Below, piece after piece: positions 9,011 to 19,228 of a stretch of 64,000 bases of DNA (position 1 is its first letter; each line of letters opens with the position of its first letter). The stretch is taken from contig NZ_QHKY01000003.1 of the NCBI RefSeq assembly GCF_003194605.1, positions 556,430 through 620,429 of the forward strand, in the 5' to 3' direction. The position numbers were made by a program, and so were the translations under genes. The notes beneath the pieces were generated by a model. The model was not told the DNA's origin. It did no database searches and was given only the letters and a program-made list of their open reading frames with translations. This DNA comes from Nocardioides gilvus. GTDB lineage: Bacteria > Actinomycetota > Actinomycetes > Propionibacteriales > Nocardioidaceae.

Positions 9011-9058
9011 GGACGTCATCACGACTGGTTGCCCCACCGCCCGCTCGTGATGACGTCC
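9011..9058. repeat. 48-bp palindromic intergenic element, copy A
   Basis: Perfect 14-bp inverted arms GGACGTCATCACGA and TCGTGATGACGTCC flank a 20-base centre. A second 48-bp element with the same outer 11 bases on each side but a different centre is at 47714-47761. Neither is followed by a T-run. Confidence 0.75.
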
Positions 9059-9193
9059 GGGCGGTGGGCGGATGAGGCGACCGCTCACCGCAGCAGATGC
9101 GCCGTTGGGACGACCCCACCTACCCATGGGATGTGACGCGCAATACCTTTGGAGTGATCGCCCTCACAAGACACGTCGAAAGGGACTGCCCCC

Positions 9194-11167
<1,974 letters not shown>

Positions 11168-11189
11168 CCCGCTGCTCCGTACGTTCGAC

Positions 11190-11215
11190 GGCCGCGTCCC
11201 GGAAGGGGCGCGGCC
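11190..11215 (+). terminator. Hairpin terminator after acs
   Basis: GGCCGCGTCCC and GGGGCGCGGCC pair around a GGAA tetraloop 22 bases after the acs stop. A short TTC follows rather than a long T-run. Confidence 0.75.
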
Positions 11216-11259
11216 TTCGTACGTCCAGGGTCACGCCCGTGCCGGGGCACCCTCGAGAC

Positions 11260-11550
11260 TCAGGAGGCGGGTGGGCGTCGACGGACCTTGAGGACACAGA
11301 ACCGGAGACCGAGCCCGAACACGACCAGTCCCGTGCCCACCGCCACCGGTGTGACCCAGGGCTGCTGCGTTGCGCTGTCCCCGATCCCCAGGGGCGCAGC
11401 ACCGAGGATGACGGCGAGGACCATCACGGCCATGGCGGCCACGTACCCGGCCGCGGCGCTCACGGCCACGCCGACGACCAGCAACAGTGCCCGCGCCCAG
11501 GTCGGCTGACTGCTTGCGCCCTCGGTGGAGCTGTTCAGCGAAGTACCCAT
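11260..11550 (-). CDS. Small membrane protein, unknown function
   Basis: A 96-residue protein with two or three hydrophobic segments: ALLLVVGVAVSAAAGYVAAM running into AVMVLAVILGAAPLG, then TPVAVGTGLVVFGLGLRF near the C terminus, followed by a basic tail KVRRRPPAS. The ATG is preceded by GGAGGAGC. It is divergent from the next gene with a 45-bp gap. I do not recognise a family. Confidence 0.65.
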   Translation of the reverse strand: MGTSLNSSTEGASSQPTWARALLLVVGVAVSAAAGYVAAMAVMVLAVILGAAPLGIGDSATQQPWVTPVAVGTGLVVFGLGLRFCVLKVRRRPPAS

Positions 11551-11595
11551 GTCTGCATGCTCCTCCTGGAGCTGGACCGGCGCACGTCCGGGGAC

Positions 11596-12246
11596 ATGAA
11601 CTGCCTCGATGATGGGTACCAGTTCTTCATGTACTCCCGCGTGTGGCGCGTCTGCGTCGTCGCCGGGGTGAGCATCGGACTGTTTCGGCTGTTCTTCCTC
11701 CACCCCGGGACGACGGCGCTGCTCGTGCCCGTGGCCGCGGCGTACCTCCTGGTCCTGGTGCGGGTGTGGCACTGGACCTTCACGTCAGAGTCCGACGAGC
11801 CAACCACGCCCCCTCCGGCGCCGCGCGCCATCTTCGTGGGCACGCTCATCGGGTTCGGCGTGATCGGTCTGGTGCACCTAGATGCCCTGCTGGGGCTCAC
11901 CCTCCTGGTCGTCGGCACACTCACCTCGCCGGGGCTCTTGCGTCGGCTCACCGGGAGCTGCTGGATCGCCACGGACGCTCCGGCCGCTGACGAGGGGCAC
12001 GAGGTGCGTTCCCAGCTGGACGCAGGTCTCGCCGCACTCGACGACAAGGAACTGTGTCGCAGGTGGCGGGAGAGCTACGTGGAGTTGGCGGTGGCCGACC
12101 CGGACCGACGCTGGCTGGTGGCGCAGTTGCGGGCCGCCTACCTGGACGAGATGACGCGGCGGCACCCCCGTGCGATGAGCGCCTGGTTGGCCGACGGCTG
12201 TCGCGCCTGGGCCAGCCCGGAGGCGTACTTCAAGGACTCCGCCTGA
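11596..12246 (+). CDS. Membrane protein with conserved actinobacterial C-terminal domain
   Basis: About 216 residues. Three or four hydrophobic stretches occupy residues 12-120 (VCVVAGVSIGLFRLFFL, LLVPVAAAYLLVLVRVW, IFVGTLIGFGVIGLVHL). A soluble C-terminal domain follows with KELCRRWRESY, LVAQLRAAYLDEMTRRHP and MSAWLADGCRAWASPEAYF. I have seen the ELCRRWR...YLDE..RR.P...WL pattern in uncharacterised actinobacterial proteins, but no function is known to me. The start is uncertain: an ATG 33 bases downstream and an ATG upstream are also possible. Confidence 0.65.
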   Translation: MNCLDDGYQFFMYSRVWRVCVVAGVSIGLFRLFFLHPGTTALLVPVAAAYLLVLVRVWHWTFTSESDEPTTPPPAPRAIFVGTLIGFGVIGLVHLDALLGLTLLVVGTLTSPGLLRRLTGSCWIATDAPAADEGHEVRSQLDAGLAALDDKELCRRWRESYVELAVADPDRRWLVAQLRAAYLDEMTRRHPRAMSAWLADGCRAWASPEAYFKDSA

Positions 12247-12252
12247 GCGTGG

Positions 12253-13212
12253 TCAGCCACGCAGCAGCGGCAGCAACTCCGTGGCCGCAAGGTCCAGGAA
12301 CTCCTCCTGGTACTGGTCTCCGACCTGCACGAGTGCCAGGTCCGTGAACCCAGCCTCGGCGTACTGCTTCACCTGGGCCGCGATCTTCTCGAGGTCAGGA
12401 CCGCACGCGATGGTCTCGGCCACGTCCTCGGGCCGGACCGAGCTGGTCGCCTCTGCGAATGCCGCCGGCCCTGGCAGCTCGGCGTTGACGCTCCACCCCG
12501 AGCCGGACCACCGGAACTGGTCGTGGGCCAGCTCGACCGCCTCCTGCTCCGACGGCGCCCAGCAGACGGGCAGTTGTCCGATCTTCCTGCCGGATGATCC
12601 GCCACGCTCGCGGTCCCACGTGTCCAAGAGCTCGGCATCGGGAACCACCGCGACCATGTCGTCCACCATCGTGGCGAACCGTTCGATCCCTCGCGGACCG
12701 GAGATCGCCGCCGCGATCGGCAGCCGGTCCTCGGGCAGGTCCCACAGCTTGGCCTCGTGGACCTCGAAGTGCTGACCGTCGAAGTTCACGGTCTCCCCGG
12801 CCAGCAGCGGGGAGATGATCTCGATGGCCTCCACGAGCATGTCCTGGCGCACCTTGGCCGCGGGCCACGGCCCCACGACGTGCTCGTTCAGGTTCTCCCC
12901 CGACCCGAGCCCCAGGGTGAAGCGTCCTTCGCTGAGGACCCCCATGGTCGCCGCCTTCTGGGCGACCACGGCGGGGTGGTAGCGACGTGTCGGGCAGGTC
13001 ACGAACGTCATCAGCCCGACTCTGCTCGTCACCTGGGAGACCGCGCCCAGCATGCTCCACGCGTACGGGGAGTGGCCTTGCGAGGCCAGCCACGGGAAGT
13101 AGTGGTCACTGCTCACCAGGAAGTCGAAGCCGACCTCCTCGGCGCGTGCGGCGTACCGGACCAATTCGCGCGGGCCGGACTGTTCGGTCATCAACGTGTA
13201 TCCGAGTTCCAT
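12253..13212 (-). CDS. F420-dependent LLM-class oxidoreductase
   Basis: Luciferase-like TIM-barrel oxidoreductase of the F420-dependent glucose-6-phosphate dehydrogenase-like group, 319 residues. The start MELGYTLMTEQSGPRELV, then VSSDHYFPW and GHSPYAWSMLGAV, match the family I know as TIGR03557. GLGSGENLNEHVVG near residue 110 is the cofactor-binding loop. The substrate is unknown. It is divergent from a Ddn-like F420 protein 118 bp away, suggesting a small F420 redox module. A longer reading upstream was rejected because this ATG begins the conserved block. Confidence 0.85.
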   Translation of the reverse strand: MELGYTLMTEQSGPRELVRYAARAEEVGFDFLVSSDHYFPWLASQGHSPYAWSMLGAVSQVTSRVGLMTFVTCPTRRYHPAVVAQKAATMGVLSEGRFTLGLGSGENLNEHVVGPWPAAKVRQDMLVEAIEIISPLLAGETVNFDGQHFEVHEAKLWDLPEDRLPIAAAISGPRGIERFATMVDDMVAVVPDAELLDTWDRERGGSSGRKIGQLPVCWAPSEQEAVELAHDQFRWSGSGWSVNAELPGPAAFAEATSSVRPEDVAETIACGPDLEKIAAQVKQYAEAGFTDLALVQVGDQYQEEFLDLAATELLPLLRG

Positions 13213-13330
13213 GGGAGGCAGGTACCCACCCAGCCGCGCTCGTACACGCTGGACTCGACAGTTGCGGACAGGGCGGAGGGTGCGCCAAGGTCGCAGACAC
13301 GAAGAAGAAGTGACGAGCGAGGGAGCGGCG

Positions 13331-13819
13331 ATGGCCGAGAATGCGACACGACGGCAGCAACGCAAGCAGAGACTCGTCAACGCCTTCCAGCGCTACCTGG
13401 CCAACCCGGTCGTGAAGTTGATCGCCGGGCGCGTCCCGGGGGCCCCTGTCCTCCTGGAGACCATCGGCCGCAAGAGCGGGGAGCCGCGTCGCAACCCGGT
13501 GGGCGGGAGCCTGGTGGGCGACTCGTTCTGGCTGGTCTCCGAGCACGGGACGCGCTCGCAGTACGTCAAGAACCTCGTCGCGGACCCCCACGTCCGGTTG
13601 CGGATCCGCGGGCGGTGGCGCACCGGCCATGCGCATCCCTTGCCGGACGACGACCCTCGGGCCCGGCTGCGCAGCCTGCCGCGGGGCAACAGCTCCGCGG
13701 TCCGCGCGATGGGGACGAACCTGCTGACCATCCGCATCGACCTGGATCCCCTTACCGACCCGATGAACACCCGGGTCGGCGCATCTCACCCCAGGGTGGA
13801 GTTCCCGCGCGGCCCGTAG
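13331..13819 (+). CDS. Deazaflavin (F420)-dependent nitroreductase family protein
   Basis: A 162-residue split-barrel protein of the Ddn/DUF385 family, which uses F420H2 to reduce quinones or nitro compounds. The family signature is visible as LETIGRKSGEPRRNPVGG near residue 38, FWLVSEHGTRSQYVKNL and ADPHVRLRIRGRWRTG. The N terminus is basic (RRQQRKQR), as in membrane-associated members. The ATG has GAGGGAGCG upstream. It pairs with the divergent LLM enzyme. Confidence 0.85.
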   Translation: MAENATRRQQRKQRLVNAFQRYLANPVVKLIAGRVPGAPVLLETIGRKSGEPRRNPVGGSLVGDSFWLVSEHGTRSQYVKNLVADPHVRLRIRGRWRTGHAHPLPDDDPRARLRSLPRGNSSAVRAMGTNLLTIRIDLDPLTDPMNTRVGASHPRVEFPRGP

Positions 13820-13879
13820 GCTCGTCCCGCCACACATTCCCCGATGGCTCACCGCCGACTCCCCGGCCCAGGAGGCCCC

Positions 13880-14686
13880 GTGTCCCGCACAGCCACCAAG
13901 ATCCGGACGATGCTTCCCAGCCCGGCCCGCTCCGCGATCGGCGCCACGATCGCCGGCGGCGTGCTGACCGGTCTCTCCACAGCGCCCGAGCGAGTGGGCC
14001 GGCTCTTCCGGCGCCGCTTCCCAACGGTCGCGGTGACCGGGATGACCGGCGTCGGCAAGTCCCAGTTGGCTGACCGACTCGCCCGACGTACGTCCGGGGC
14101 CGGGGTCGCCGAGGTCGGCTCGGCGGTGATGGAGCGCCGTACGCGTCGTTCGGCGAAGTTGCGCGGGTTCCGTTTCCTGGTGGTGCCCGGCGACAACGCA
14201 GCCACCCGGCTCGGCGCCCTGGACGAGGTCTTCCACGACGAGCCGGTGGACGGCGTGATCCATGTGGTCGCCAACGGCTACGCCACGCCACGGCGTACGG
14301 CGGGCACCACCGGCACCGCGACCGCGACCCGTGAGGAGCAGTTGGCCGCCGAGCTGGAGGACTGGGCGATCACCTCGCACCTGATCGCGTCGATGGCGGT
14401 GCGCCGCGACAAGCCGGTCTGGCTCGTGATCGCCGTGACCAAGGCCGACCTGTATGCCAACGAGCTGGACGAGGTCGTGCGGTCCTACTCACCCGGCAGC
14501 GGCACCCCGTTCGGCAACAAGATCGATGAGTTGCGGGCCCTGGCCGGCGGCGCACGGCTCTCGGTCGACGTGCTCCCGGTCTCCAGCCATGGCGGTGAGC
14601 GCACGTCGGCGATCTCCGCCAAGGAGGCCAGCGCCATGGTCGATGCCCTCGCGGAGCGACTGGCCCAGCTCAGCGGTCATGTCTGA
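13880..14686 (+). CDS. P-loop GTPase-like protein
   Basis: A 268-residue protein with a Walker A motif GMTGVGKSQ near residue 55 and a candidate GTPase G4 motif VTKADLY near 190. A basic N terminus precedes a hydrophobic patch (IGATIAGGVLTGL), so it may be membrane associated. The GTG start follows an AGGAGG site at 13868-13873. The stop overlaps the next gene, which is probably its partner. It resembles dynamin/Era-like NTPases found as singletons in actinomycetes; the function is unknown. Confidence 0.75.
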   Translation: MSRTATKIRTMLPSPARSAIGATIAGGVLTGLSTAPERVGRLFRRRFPTVAVTGMTGVGKSQLADRLARRTSGAGVAEVGSAVMERRTRRSAKLRGFRFLVVPGDNAATRLGALDEVFHDEPVDGVIHVVANGYATPRRTAGTTGTATATREEQLAAELEDWAITSHLIASMAVRRDKPVWLVIAVTKADLYANELDEVVRSYSPGSGTPFGNKIDELRALAGGARLSVDVLPVSSHGGERTSAISAKEASAMVDALAERLAQLSGHV

Positions 14687-15665
14687 GCCGGGTACGCGCG
14701 CGGCCGGCGGCGTGCCCGCTGACGGCGCCTCGCCGGAAGCGAAGGTCCCGCCGGAGCTGGTGCAGGGGTACGCCCTCATCGAGCTGCCCTTCGAGGCGGC
14801 CTGCGAAGTGGCGCGTGAGGCGCTGGTCCCGAGGGCGCGCGTCGTCGCGCGCTCGCGGTGGCTACGCCGCTCCGAACCGGAGAGTGTGGTGGCACGTGAT
14901 CTCGACACGGCCGCTGGGGCGATCGAGGCGATGGACTTCGTCACCTACCCGGCCAACACCTACCTGCTCTTCGGAGTCAACGAGCGCTGGACCGCGCTGG
15001 TGACGAACACCAGGGGTGGTTCCTCGGTCCCTGACGAGGCCCGCTGGATGGCCGAACGGACCGACGCGACCGTGCTTCGAGTGGTCGACTCTCCTCCGTC
15101 GTGGGTCATCACGCCGACCGGGTTCAAGGTCAGGATGAGCCACGAGGCACGCATCTTTGAGTTGTACCGGGACGGCGAACACCGCAGGGCCATCAGCAGC
15201 GCCGACGACGGCGGCCGGTCGACGCACGACGTCGTCGGCGATCCCCTGCCCATCGAGGCGACCTTCAACGTGACGGCCCGGCGCAAGTTGGACCGCTTCA
15301 CCTCCGACGACCTCGCTCGCCTGCTCGAGTCGTTGGGCGCGGCGTCAGTCACCGCCGAGACGTTGCTGGCTGCTCCCCGCTACCGAGTGCTGCGCGTGGA
15401 CCGGGAGGTCCACTCCGAAGGGCCCCGCGCGGAGGAGCAGAGTCCTGCGGCCGATTACTTTCGTCGCGGGCAGAAATGGCTCCCGGCCATGTCGACCCAA
15501 GCCAGCAGCGTCGCCCTCGACTTCACGAAGGCAACGCTGCTGGACCCGGCGTACGCCGAGCGGTGCGCCGACCCCCTCGCCCGGGCCCGTGAGGTCCTGG
15601 GGGATGAGGAGTTCGACCGTCTGGCTGCAGAGGCACGCGGCCAGCTCGAGGCTGGTCGCGGCTGA
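14679..15665 (+). CDS. Hypothetical protein coupled to the GTPase-like gene
   Basis: A 328-residue soluble protein with no domain I can name. The middle reads WMAERTDATVLRVVDSPP and GFKVRMSHEARIFELYRDGE. The C-terminal part (ADYFRRGQKWLPAMSTQ) looks like a small helical cap. Its ATG lies inside the last codons of the preceding gene, so the two are translationally coupled and probably act together. It converges on the alcohol dehydrogenase gene with a 6-bp gap. Confidence 0.75.
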   Translation: MSEPGTRAAGGVPADGASPEAKVPPELVQGYALIELPFEAACEVAREALVPRARVVARSRWLRRSEPESVVARDLDTAAGAIEAMDFVTYPANTYLLFGVNERWTALVTNTRGGSSVPDEARWMAERTDATVLRVVDSPPSWVITPTGFKVRMSHEARIFELYRDGEHRRAISSADDGGRSTHDVVGDPLPIEATFNVTARRKLDRFTSDDLARLLESLGAASVTAETLLAAPRYRVLRVDREVHSEGPRAEEQSPAADYFRRGQKWLPAMSTQASSVALDFTKATLLDPAYAERCADPLARAREVLGDEEFDRLAAEARGQLEAGRG

Positions 15666-15671
15666 GTCGCC

Positions 15672-16859
15672 TCAGGGCTTGAAGACCACCTTGACCATGC
15701 CCTCTTCCTTCTTCTGGAAGTGCTTGTAGGCGTCCGGGGCTTCGGCCAACGGCAGGTGGTGAGTGGCGAAGGCGTCGACACCGAACGCGTCGTCATCGAC
15801 CAGCATCGCGAGCAGCTCGTCGGTGTGGGCGCGCACGTTGGCCTGACCCATCCGCAACTGGATCTGCTTGTCGAAGAGCTGGAACATCGGCATCGGGTCG
15901 ACCGCGCCGCCGTAGACGCCGGAGATCGAGACGGTGCCACCGCGGCGTACGCACTCGATCGCTGTGTGCAGTGCCGCGAGCCGGTCGACTCCGGCCTTCT
16001 TCATCATCGGCTCGGCGATCGCGTCGGGGAGCAACCCCACGAACTTCTGGATGCCCTGGGCCACCGGGGAGCCGTGCGCCTCCATCCCGACTGCGTCGAT
16101 GACGGAGTCCGCGCCGCGGCCGCCGGTGAGTTCACGGACCCTCTCGGCGATGTCCGCGGAGCTCTTGACCTCGTTCATGTCGATGGTCTCCGCACCGAAG
16201 GCCTTCACGCGGGCGAGCCGCTCGGGGACCCGGTCGACGCTGATGACCTGGTGTCCGGCGCGTACGCCCATCCGTGCCGCCATGTCACCGATCGGGCCGG
16301 CGCCCATCACCAGCAGGGTGCCGCCGTCGGGCACGTCGGCGTACTTGAGCCCCTGCCACGCGGTGGGCAGCACGTCGGAGAGGAAGAGGAACCGATCGTC
16401 GTCGTGCTCGTGGGGCACCTTCACCGGAAGGAAGTTGCCGAAGGGCACACGCAGCAGCTCGGCCTGCCCGCCCGGCACCTGGCCGTAGAGCTTGGAGTAG
16501 CCGAAGAAGCTGGCGCCGGTCCCGTGCTCGTGGTTCTGGGTGGTCTCGCACTGGCTGTAGAGGTGACGGTCGCACATCCAGCACGACCCGCAGGAGACGT
16601 TGAAGGGGATCACGACCCGGTCACCGACCGCGACCTTCGTGACCTCTGAGCCGACCTCCTCGACGATGCCCATCGGCTCGTGGCCGACGATGTCGCCGGG
16701 CTCCATGAACGCGCCGAGCGTCTCGTAGAGATGCAGATCGGAGCCGCAGAGGCCGGTCGAGGTGACCCGGATGATGATGTCGGTGGGCTCCTCGATGCGG
16801 GGGTCAGGGACCTCGGTGACCTGCATGTTGTGAACGCCCTGCCAAGTCACTGCCTTCAT
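15672..16859 (-). CDS. Zinc-dependent alcohol dehydrogenase (GroES-like/Rossmann)
   Basis: Medium-chain zinc alcohol dehydrogenase of 395 residues. Catalytic zinc ligands are visible in STGLCGSDLHLYE and GHEPMGIVEEVG. The structural zinc site is NVSCGSCWMCDRHLYSQC. The nucleotide fold is VMGAGPIGDMAA near residue 190. The insert and overall length resemble the formaldehyde dehydrogenase-like branch. It lies 83 bp downstream of, and on the same strand as, the AlkB-rubredoxin gene, so oxidation of the alkanol made by AlkB is a natural role. The ATG is preceded by GGTGG; a TTG two codons earlier is less likely. Confidence 0.9.
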   Translation of the reverse strand: MKAVTWQGVHNMQVTEVPDPRIEEPTDIIIRVTSTGLCGSDLHLYETLGAFMEPGDIVGHEPMGIVEEVGSEVTKVAVGDRVVIPFNVSCGSCWMCDRHLYSQCETTQNHEHGTGASFFGYSKLYGQVPGGQAELLRVPFGNFLPVKVPHEHDDDRFLFLSDVLPTAWQGLKYADVPDGGTLLVMGAGPIGDMAARMGVRAGHQVISVDRVPERLARVKAFGAETIDMNEVKSSADIAERVRELTGGRGADSVIDAVGMEAHGSPVAQGIQKFVGLLPDAIAEPMMKKAGVDRLAALHTAIECVRRGGTVSISGVYGGAVDPMPMFQLFDKQIQLRMGQANVRAHTDELLAMLVDDDAFGVDAFATHHLPLAEAPDAYKHFQKKEEGMVKVVFKP

Positions 16860-16942
16860 GATCAACCACCTTCAAGTCGGGGAGGACTCGCAACGAGCCC
16901 TGCACCCCCGTACCCGCGAGCGGCCGTCTCTACACAGGCGAA

Positions 16943-18406
16943 TCAGGAAGAGGCAATCCTGTCCGACATCTCGGAGGGCTCGTACGGCACGAAGTCCAGT
17001 TTCTCCCGCACCCCGCAGTCGGGGCAGCACCAGCTCTCGGGGATGTCGGCCCAGGCCGTGCCCGCCGCGAAGCCCTCGTGCTCGTCGCCGGCAGCGACCT
17101 CGTACGTGTAGCCGCACCCAGGGCACCGGGCCGCCAGCACCTCGGGCACCGCACCGGGCAGAGCTTCCGTACGAGCCTGCGGGACGGCGGGTACGAGGCC
17201 GCTCGACCCGCGTGGGGCGTACCGAGCGAGGATCTTCTCCCGCTTGCGCGGCGACAGGTTGGCGCGGCTGAGGTCGCCGTCGAAGTGGGCCAGCACGCGC
17301 GGGTCCATCACGCGCCGCCACACCGCCGGCACGATCGCCAGGACGATCATCCCGGCGTACCCGGTGGGCAGGACCGGCGACTCCTGGTAGTCGCGCAGTG
17401 CCTGGTAGCGCCGGGTCGGGTTGGCGTGGTGGTCGCTGTGGCGCTGCAGGTGGTAGAGCAGCACGTTGGTGGCAATGTTGTTGGAGTTCCAGCTGTGGCT
17501 CGGGTCGACGCGCTCGTAGCGCTGCCGGTCCCCCTCGCCGACCTTCTGGCGCAACATCCCGTAGTGCTCCATGTAGTTGACGACTTCGAGCAGCGAGATG
17601 CCGACGAGCGCCTGGATCACCAAGTACGGCACCAACCCGACGCCGAGCCACGCCACCAGGCCGACCCACAGGACGGCGGTCATCAGCCAGGCGTTGAGCA
17701 CGTCGTTGCCGATGCGGAAGGGGTGCTGCTTGCGGCGCGCATACCGCCTCTTCTCCAGGCGCCAGGCCGAGCGCAGGGAGCCGAGGACCGTACGCGGCCA
17801 GAACTGGTAGAAGTTCTCGCCGACGCGGCTGCTGGCCGGGTCCTCCGGGGTGGCGACGCGGACGTGGTGGCCACGGTTGTGCTCGATGTAGAAGTGGCCG
17901 TACGCGACCTGGGCCAGCGCGATCTTGGAGAGCCACCGCTCGTGGGACTCGCGCTTGTGGCCGAGCTCGTGGGCGGTGTTGATCCCGATCCCGCCGACGC
18001 AGCCGATCGAGATCGCCAGCGCGACCTTGTCGACCGGGCCGAGGTCGGGAGCCCAGCCCAGCGGGTCGCCGCGCATCACCAGGTACATCGCGAGCACGAA
18101 GGCGACGTACTGGATGGGCAGGTAGAGGTAGGTGATCCAGCGGTAGTACTTGTCGTTCTCCAGCGCCTCGATCACGTCGTCGGGAGGGTTGGAGCGGTCG
18201 AGGCCGGCGATCAGGTCGAGGGCCGGGACCACGCCCAGGATGACGATGGGCCCCAGCCACAGCCAGACTCCCCAGCCCGTCGCGCCGTAGCCCGCGTACC
18301 CCACGAACGCCAAGGACGGGACGACGAGGCCGATGAGCCACAGGTACCGCTTGCGGTCCTTCCACTGCTCGGTGGACTCGGGTGTGACTGTGCTGCCGCG
18401 GGCCAT
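16943..18406 (-). CDS. alkB: Alkane 1-monooxygenase fused to rubredoxin
   Basis: Integral-membrane di-iron hydroxylase that converts n-alkanes to 1-alkanols, with its own electron donor attached. It has 487 residues. The histidine boxes are HELGHK near 145, EHNRGHH near 173 and QRHSDHH near 315, with the NYMEHYG signature between them. Six hydrophobic segments surround them. The C-terminal 60 residues are a rubredoxin domain with CPGCGYTYE and SWCCPDCG. Such fusions are known from actinobacteria including Dietzia and Nocardioides. The alcohol dehydrogenase follows on the same strand. Confidence 0.95.
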   Translation of the reverse strand: MARGSTVTPESTEQWKDRKRYLWLIGLVVPSLAFVGYAGYGATGWGVWLWLGPIVILGVVPALDLIAGLDRSNPPDDVIEALENDKYYRWITYLYLPIQYVAFVLAMYLVMRGDPLGWAPDLGPVDKVALAISIGCVGGIGINTAHELGHKRESHERWLSKIALAQVAYGHFYIEHNRGHHVRVATPEDPASSRVGENFYQFWPRTVLGSLRSAWRLEKRRYARRKQHPFRIGNDVLNAWLMTAVLWVGLVAWLGVGLVPYLVIQALVGISLLEVVNYMEHYGMLRQKVGEGDRQRYERVDPSHSWNSNNIATNVLLYHLQRHSDHHANPTRRYQALRDYQESPVLPTGYAGMIVLAIVPAVWRRVMDPRVLAHFDGDLSRANLSPRKREKILARYAPRGSSGLVPAVPQARTEALPGAVPEVLAARCPGCGYTYEVAAGDEHEGFAAGTAWADIPESWCCPDCGVREKLDFVPYEPSEMSDRIASS

Positions 18407-18553
18407 GGCGACTCCTCCGACGTGCGAACCAGGGCCATCCCGACGTTAGCGATGTGGCGTCAGTGTGACAAGGGTCACGTGCGGCGGTGCGCTACTGCGT
18501 ACGCGAGGGGGTGGGCCGTGCAGCCTTTGGCGCTGCGCTGCCGACCCTCTGTC

Positions 18554-18628
18554 CGTAATTGAACGTAGGAAGGTGCCGATTTCGCGCATGGATCGCTCCC
18601 TGACAGCACTTTTCTACGTCCAATTACG
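18554..18628. repeat. 75-bp palindromic intergenic element, copy 1
   Basis: 23-base arms match at 20 positions: the left begins CGTAATTGAACGTAGGAA and the right is its near complement ending in CCAATTACG. The centre of 29 bases is unrelated to the second copy at 51071-51145, which has the same total length and the same arm sequence. Confidence 0.75.
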
Positions 18629-18659
18629 CCGGCTGAGCCCACCGCGCTTCCGCAGGCGA

Positions 18660-18755
18660 TCAGCGGCGCCGTGTCGTGGCCACCACGGTGATGGCCACCG
18701 CCCTGGCGCTCGTAGCGAGGCCGATCATCATCATGGCGAGGAGGGGTCCGCTCAT
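18660..18755 (-). CDS. Possible 31-residue membrane peptide
   Basis: Reads MSGPLLAMMMIGLATSARAV then AITVVATTRRR. It is a single hydrophobic segment with a basic tail, in the gap upstream of alkB, with GGGAG nine bases before the ATG. It is too short for confidence and may be chance. Confidence 0.3.
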   Translation of the reverse strand: MSGPLLAMMMIGLATSARAVAITVVATTRRR

Positions 18756-18799
18756 CTCTGTTCACTCCCGGGCGATGCAGGTGGAGGCACTCGGTCATC

Positions 18800-19222
18800 A
18801 TGGTCCACGTGACCGATGACGACCTGCTCTCCCTCCTCAGCCAGATGCTCGGCCCGACGTTGGAGGCCGCTGGCTTCGGCGAGGCCCAGGGCGGGTGGGA
18901 CGGCGTCACCTTCTGCGCGGCACAGGCCGACTTCACGGAGCGCTTCCCGTGGCTGCCGCAGGCCCATCCGGAGGACTGGCAGCGTGGGTCGAGCACCGAC
19001 CTGGTGATCGAGTTCGACCAGACCACCGGACTGCTCGGCCGGGTGGACCTGGAGGGGATCACGCTGGCCGCCACGGTCTACCGGGTCGGTCGCGGCGAGC
19101 TCGCTGCGCGCCTGAAGTCCTCGATGGGGTGGCCGTTGGCCGAGAGCCTCCCGATCGTCGCCGAGGCGCTCGACGCTGCCTTCACCCATCGCGAGGAGCC
19201 GGCAGCGGAGCCTCCGGAGTGA
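18800..19222 (+). CDS. Hypothetical protein, 140 residues
   Basis: A soluble acidic protein with no domain I recognise. It reads DDDLLSLLSQMLGPTLEAAG near the start, then FDQTTGLLGRVDLEG in the middle and an acidic C terminus (REEPAAEPPE). A GTG three codons into the frame is an alternative start. It is convergent with the small membrane gene at 19229. Confidence 0.6.
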   Translation: MVHVTDDDLLSLLSQMLGPTLEAAGFGEAQGGWDGVTFCAAQADFTERFPWLPQAHPEDWQRGSSTDLVIEFDQTTGLLGRVDLEGITLAATVYRVGRGELAARLKSSMGWPLAESLPIVAEALDAAFTHREEPAAEPPE

Positions 19223-19228
19223 ACGTGG

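Larger units (their letters stand above)
8884..9193. other. Divergent intergenic region between narK and acs
   Basis: This 310-base gap has no convincing gene. It holds the shared motif at 8977-8987, an overlapping inverted repeat GTTGTGA/TCACAAC (about 8961-8982) and a 48-bp palindromic element at 9011-9058. The acs ribosome-binding site (AAAGGGA) lies at its right end. Confidence 0.7.
18407..18799. other. Intergenic region upstream of alkB
   Basis: 393 bases between alkB and the gene at 18800. It contains the alkB promoter side, a 75-bp palindromic element (18554-18628) and one possible very small membrane peptide gene (18660-18755). I see no recognisable regulator site. Confidence 0.6.

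Noticed and set aside
9045..9058. Cre-like palindrome TGACGTC as a cAMP-type site
   Set aside because: The match is part of the longer 48-bp element; bacterial Crp sites follow TGTGA-N6-TCACA, which is not present here.
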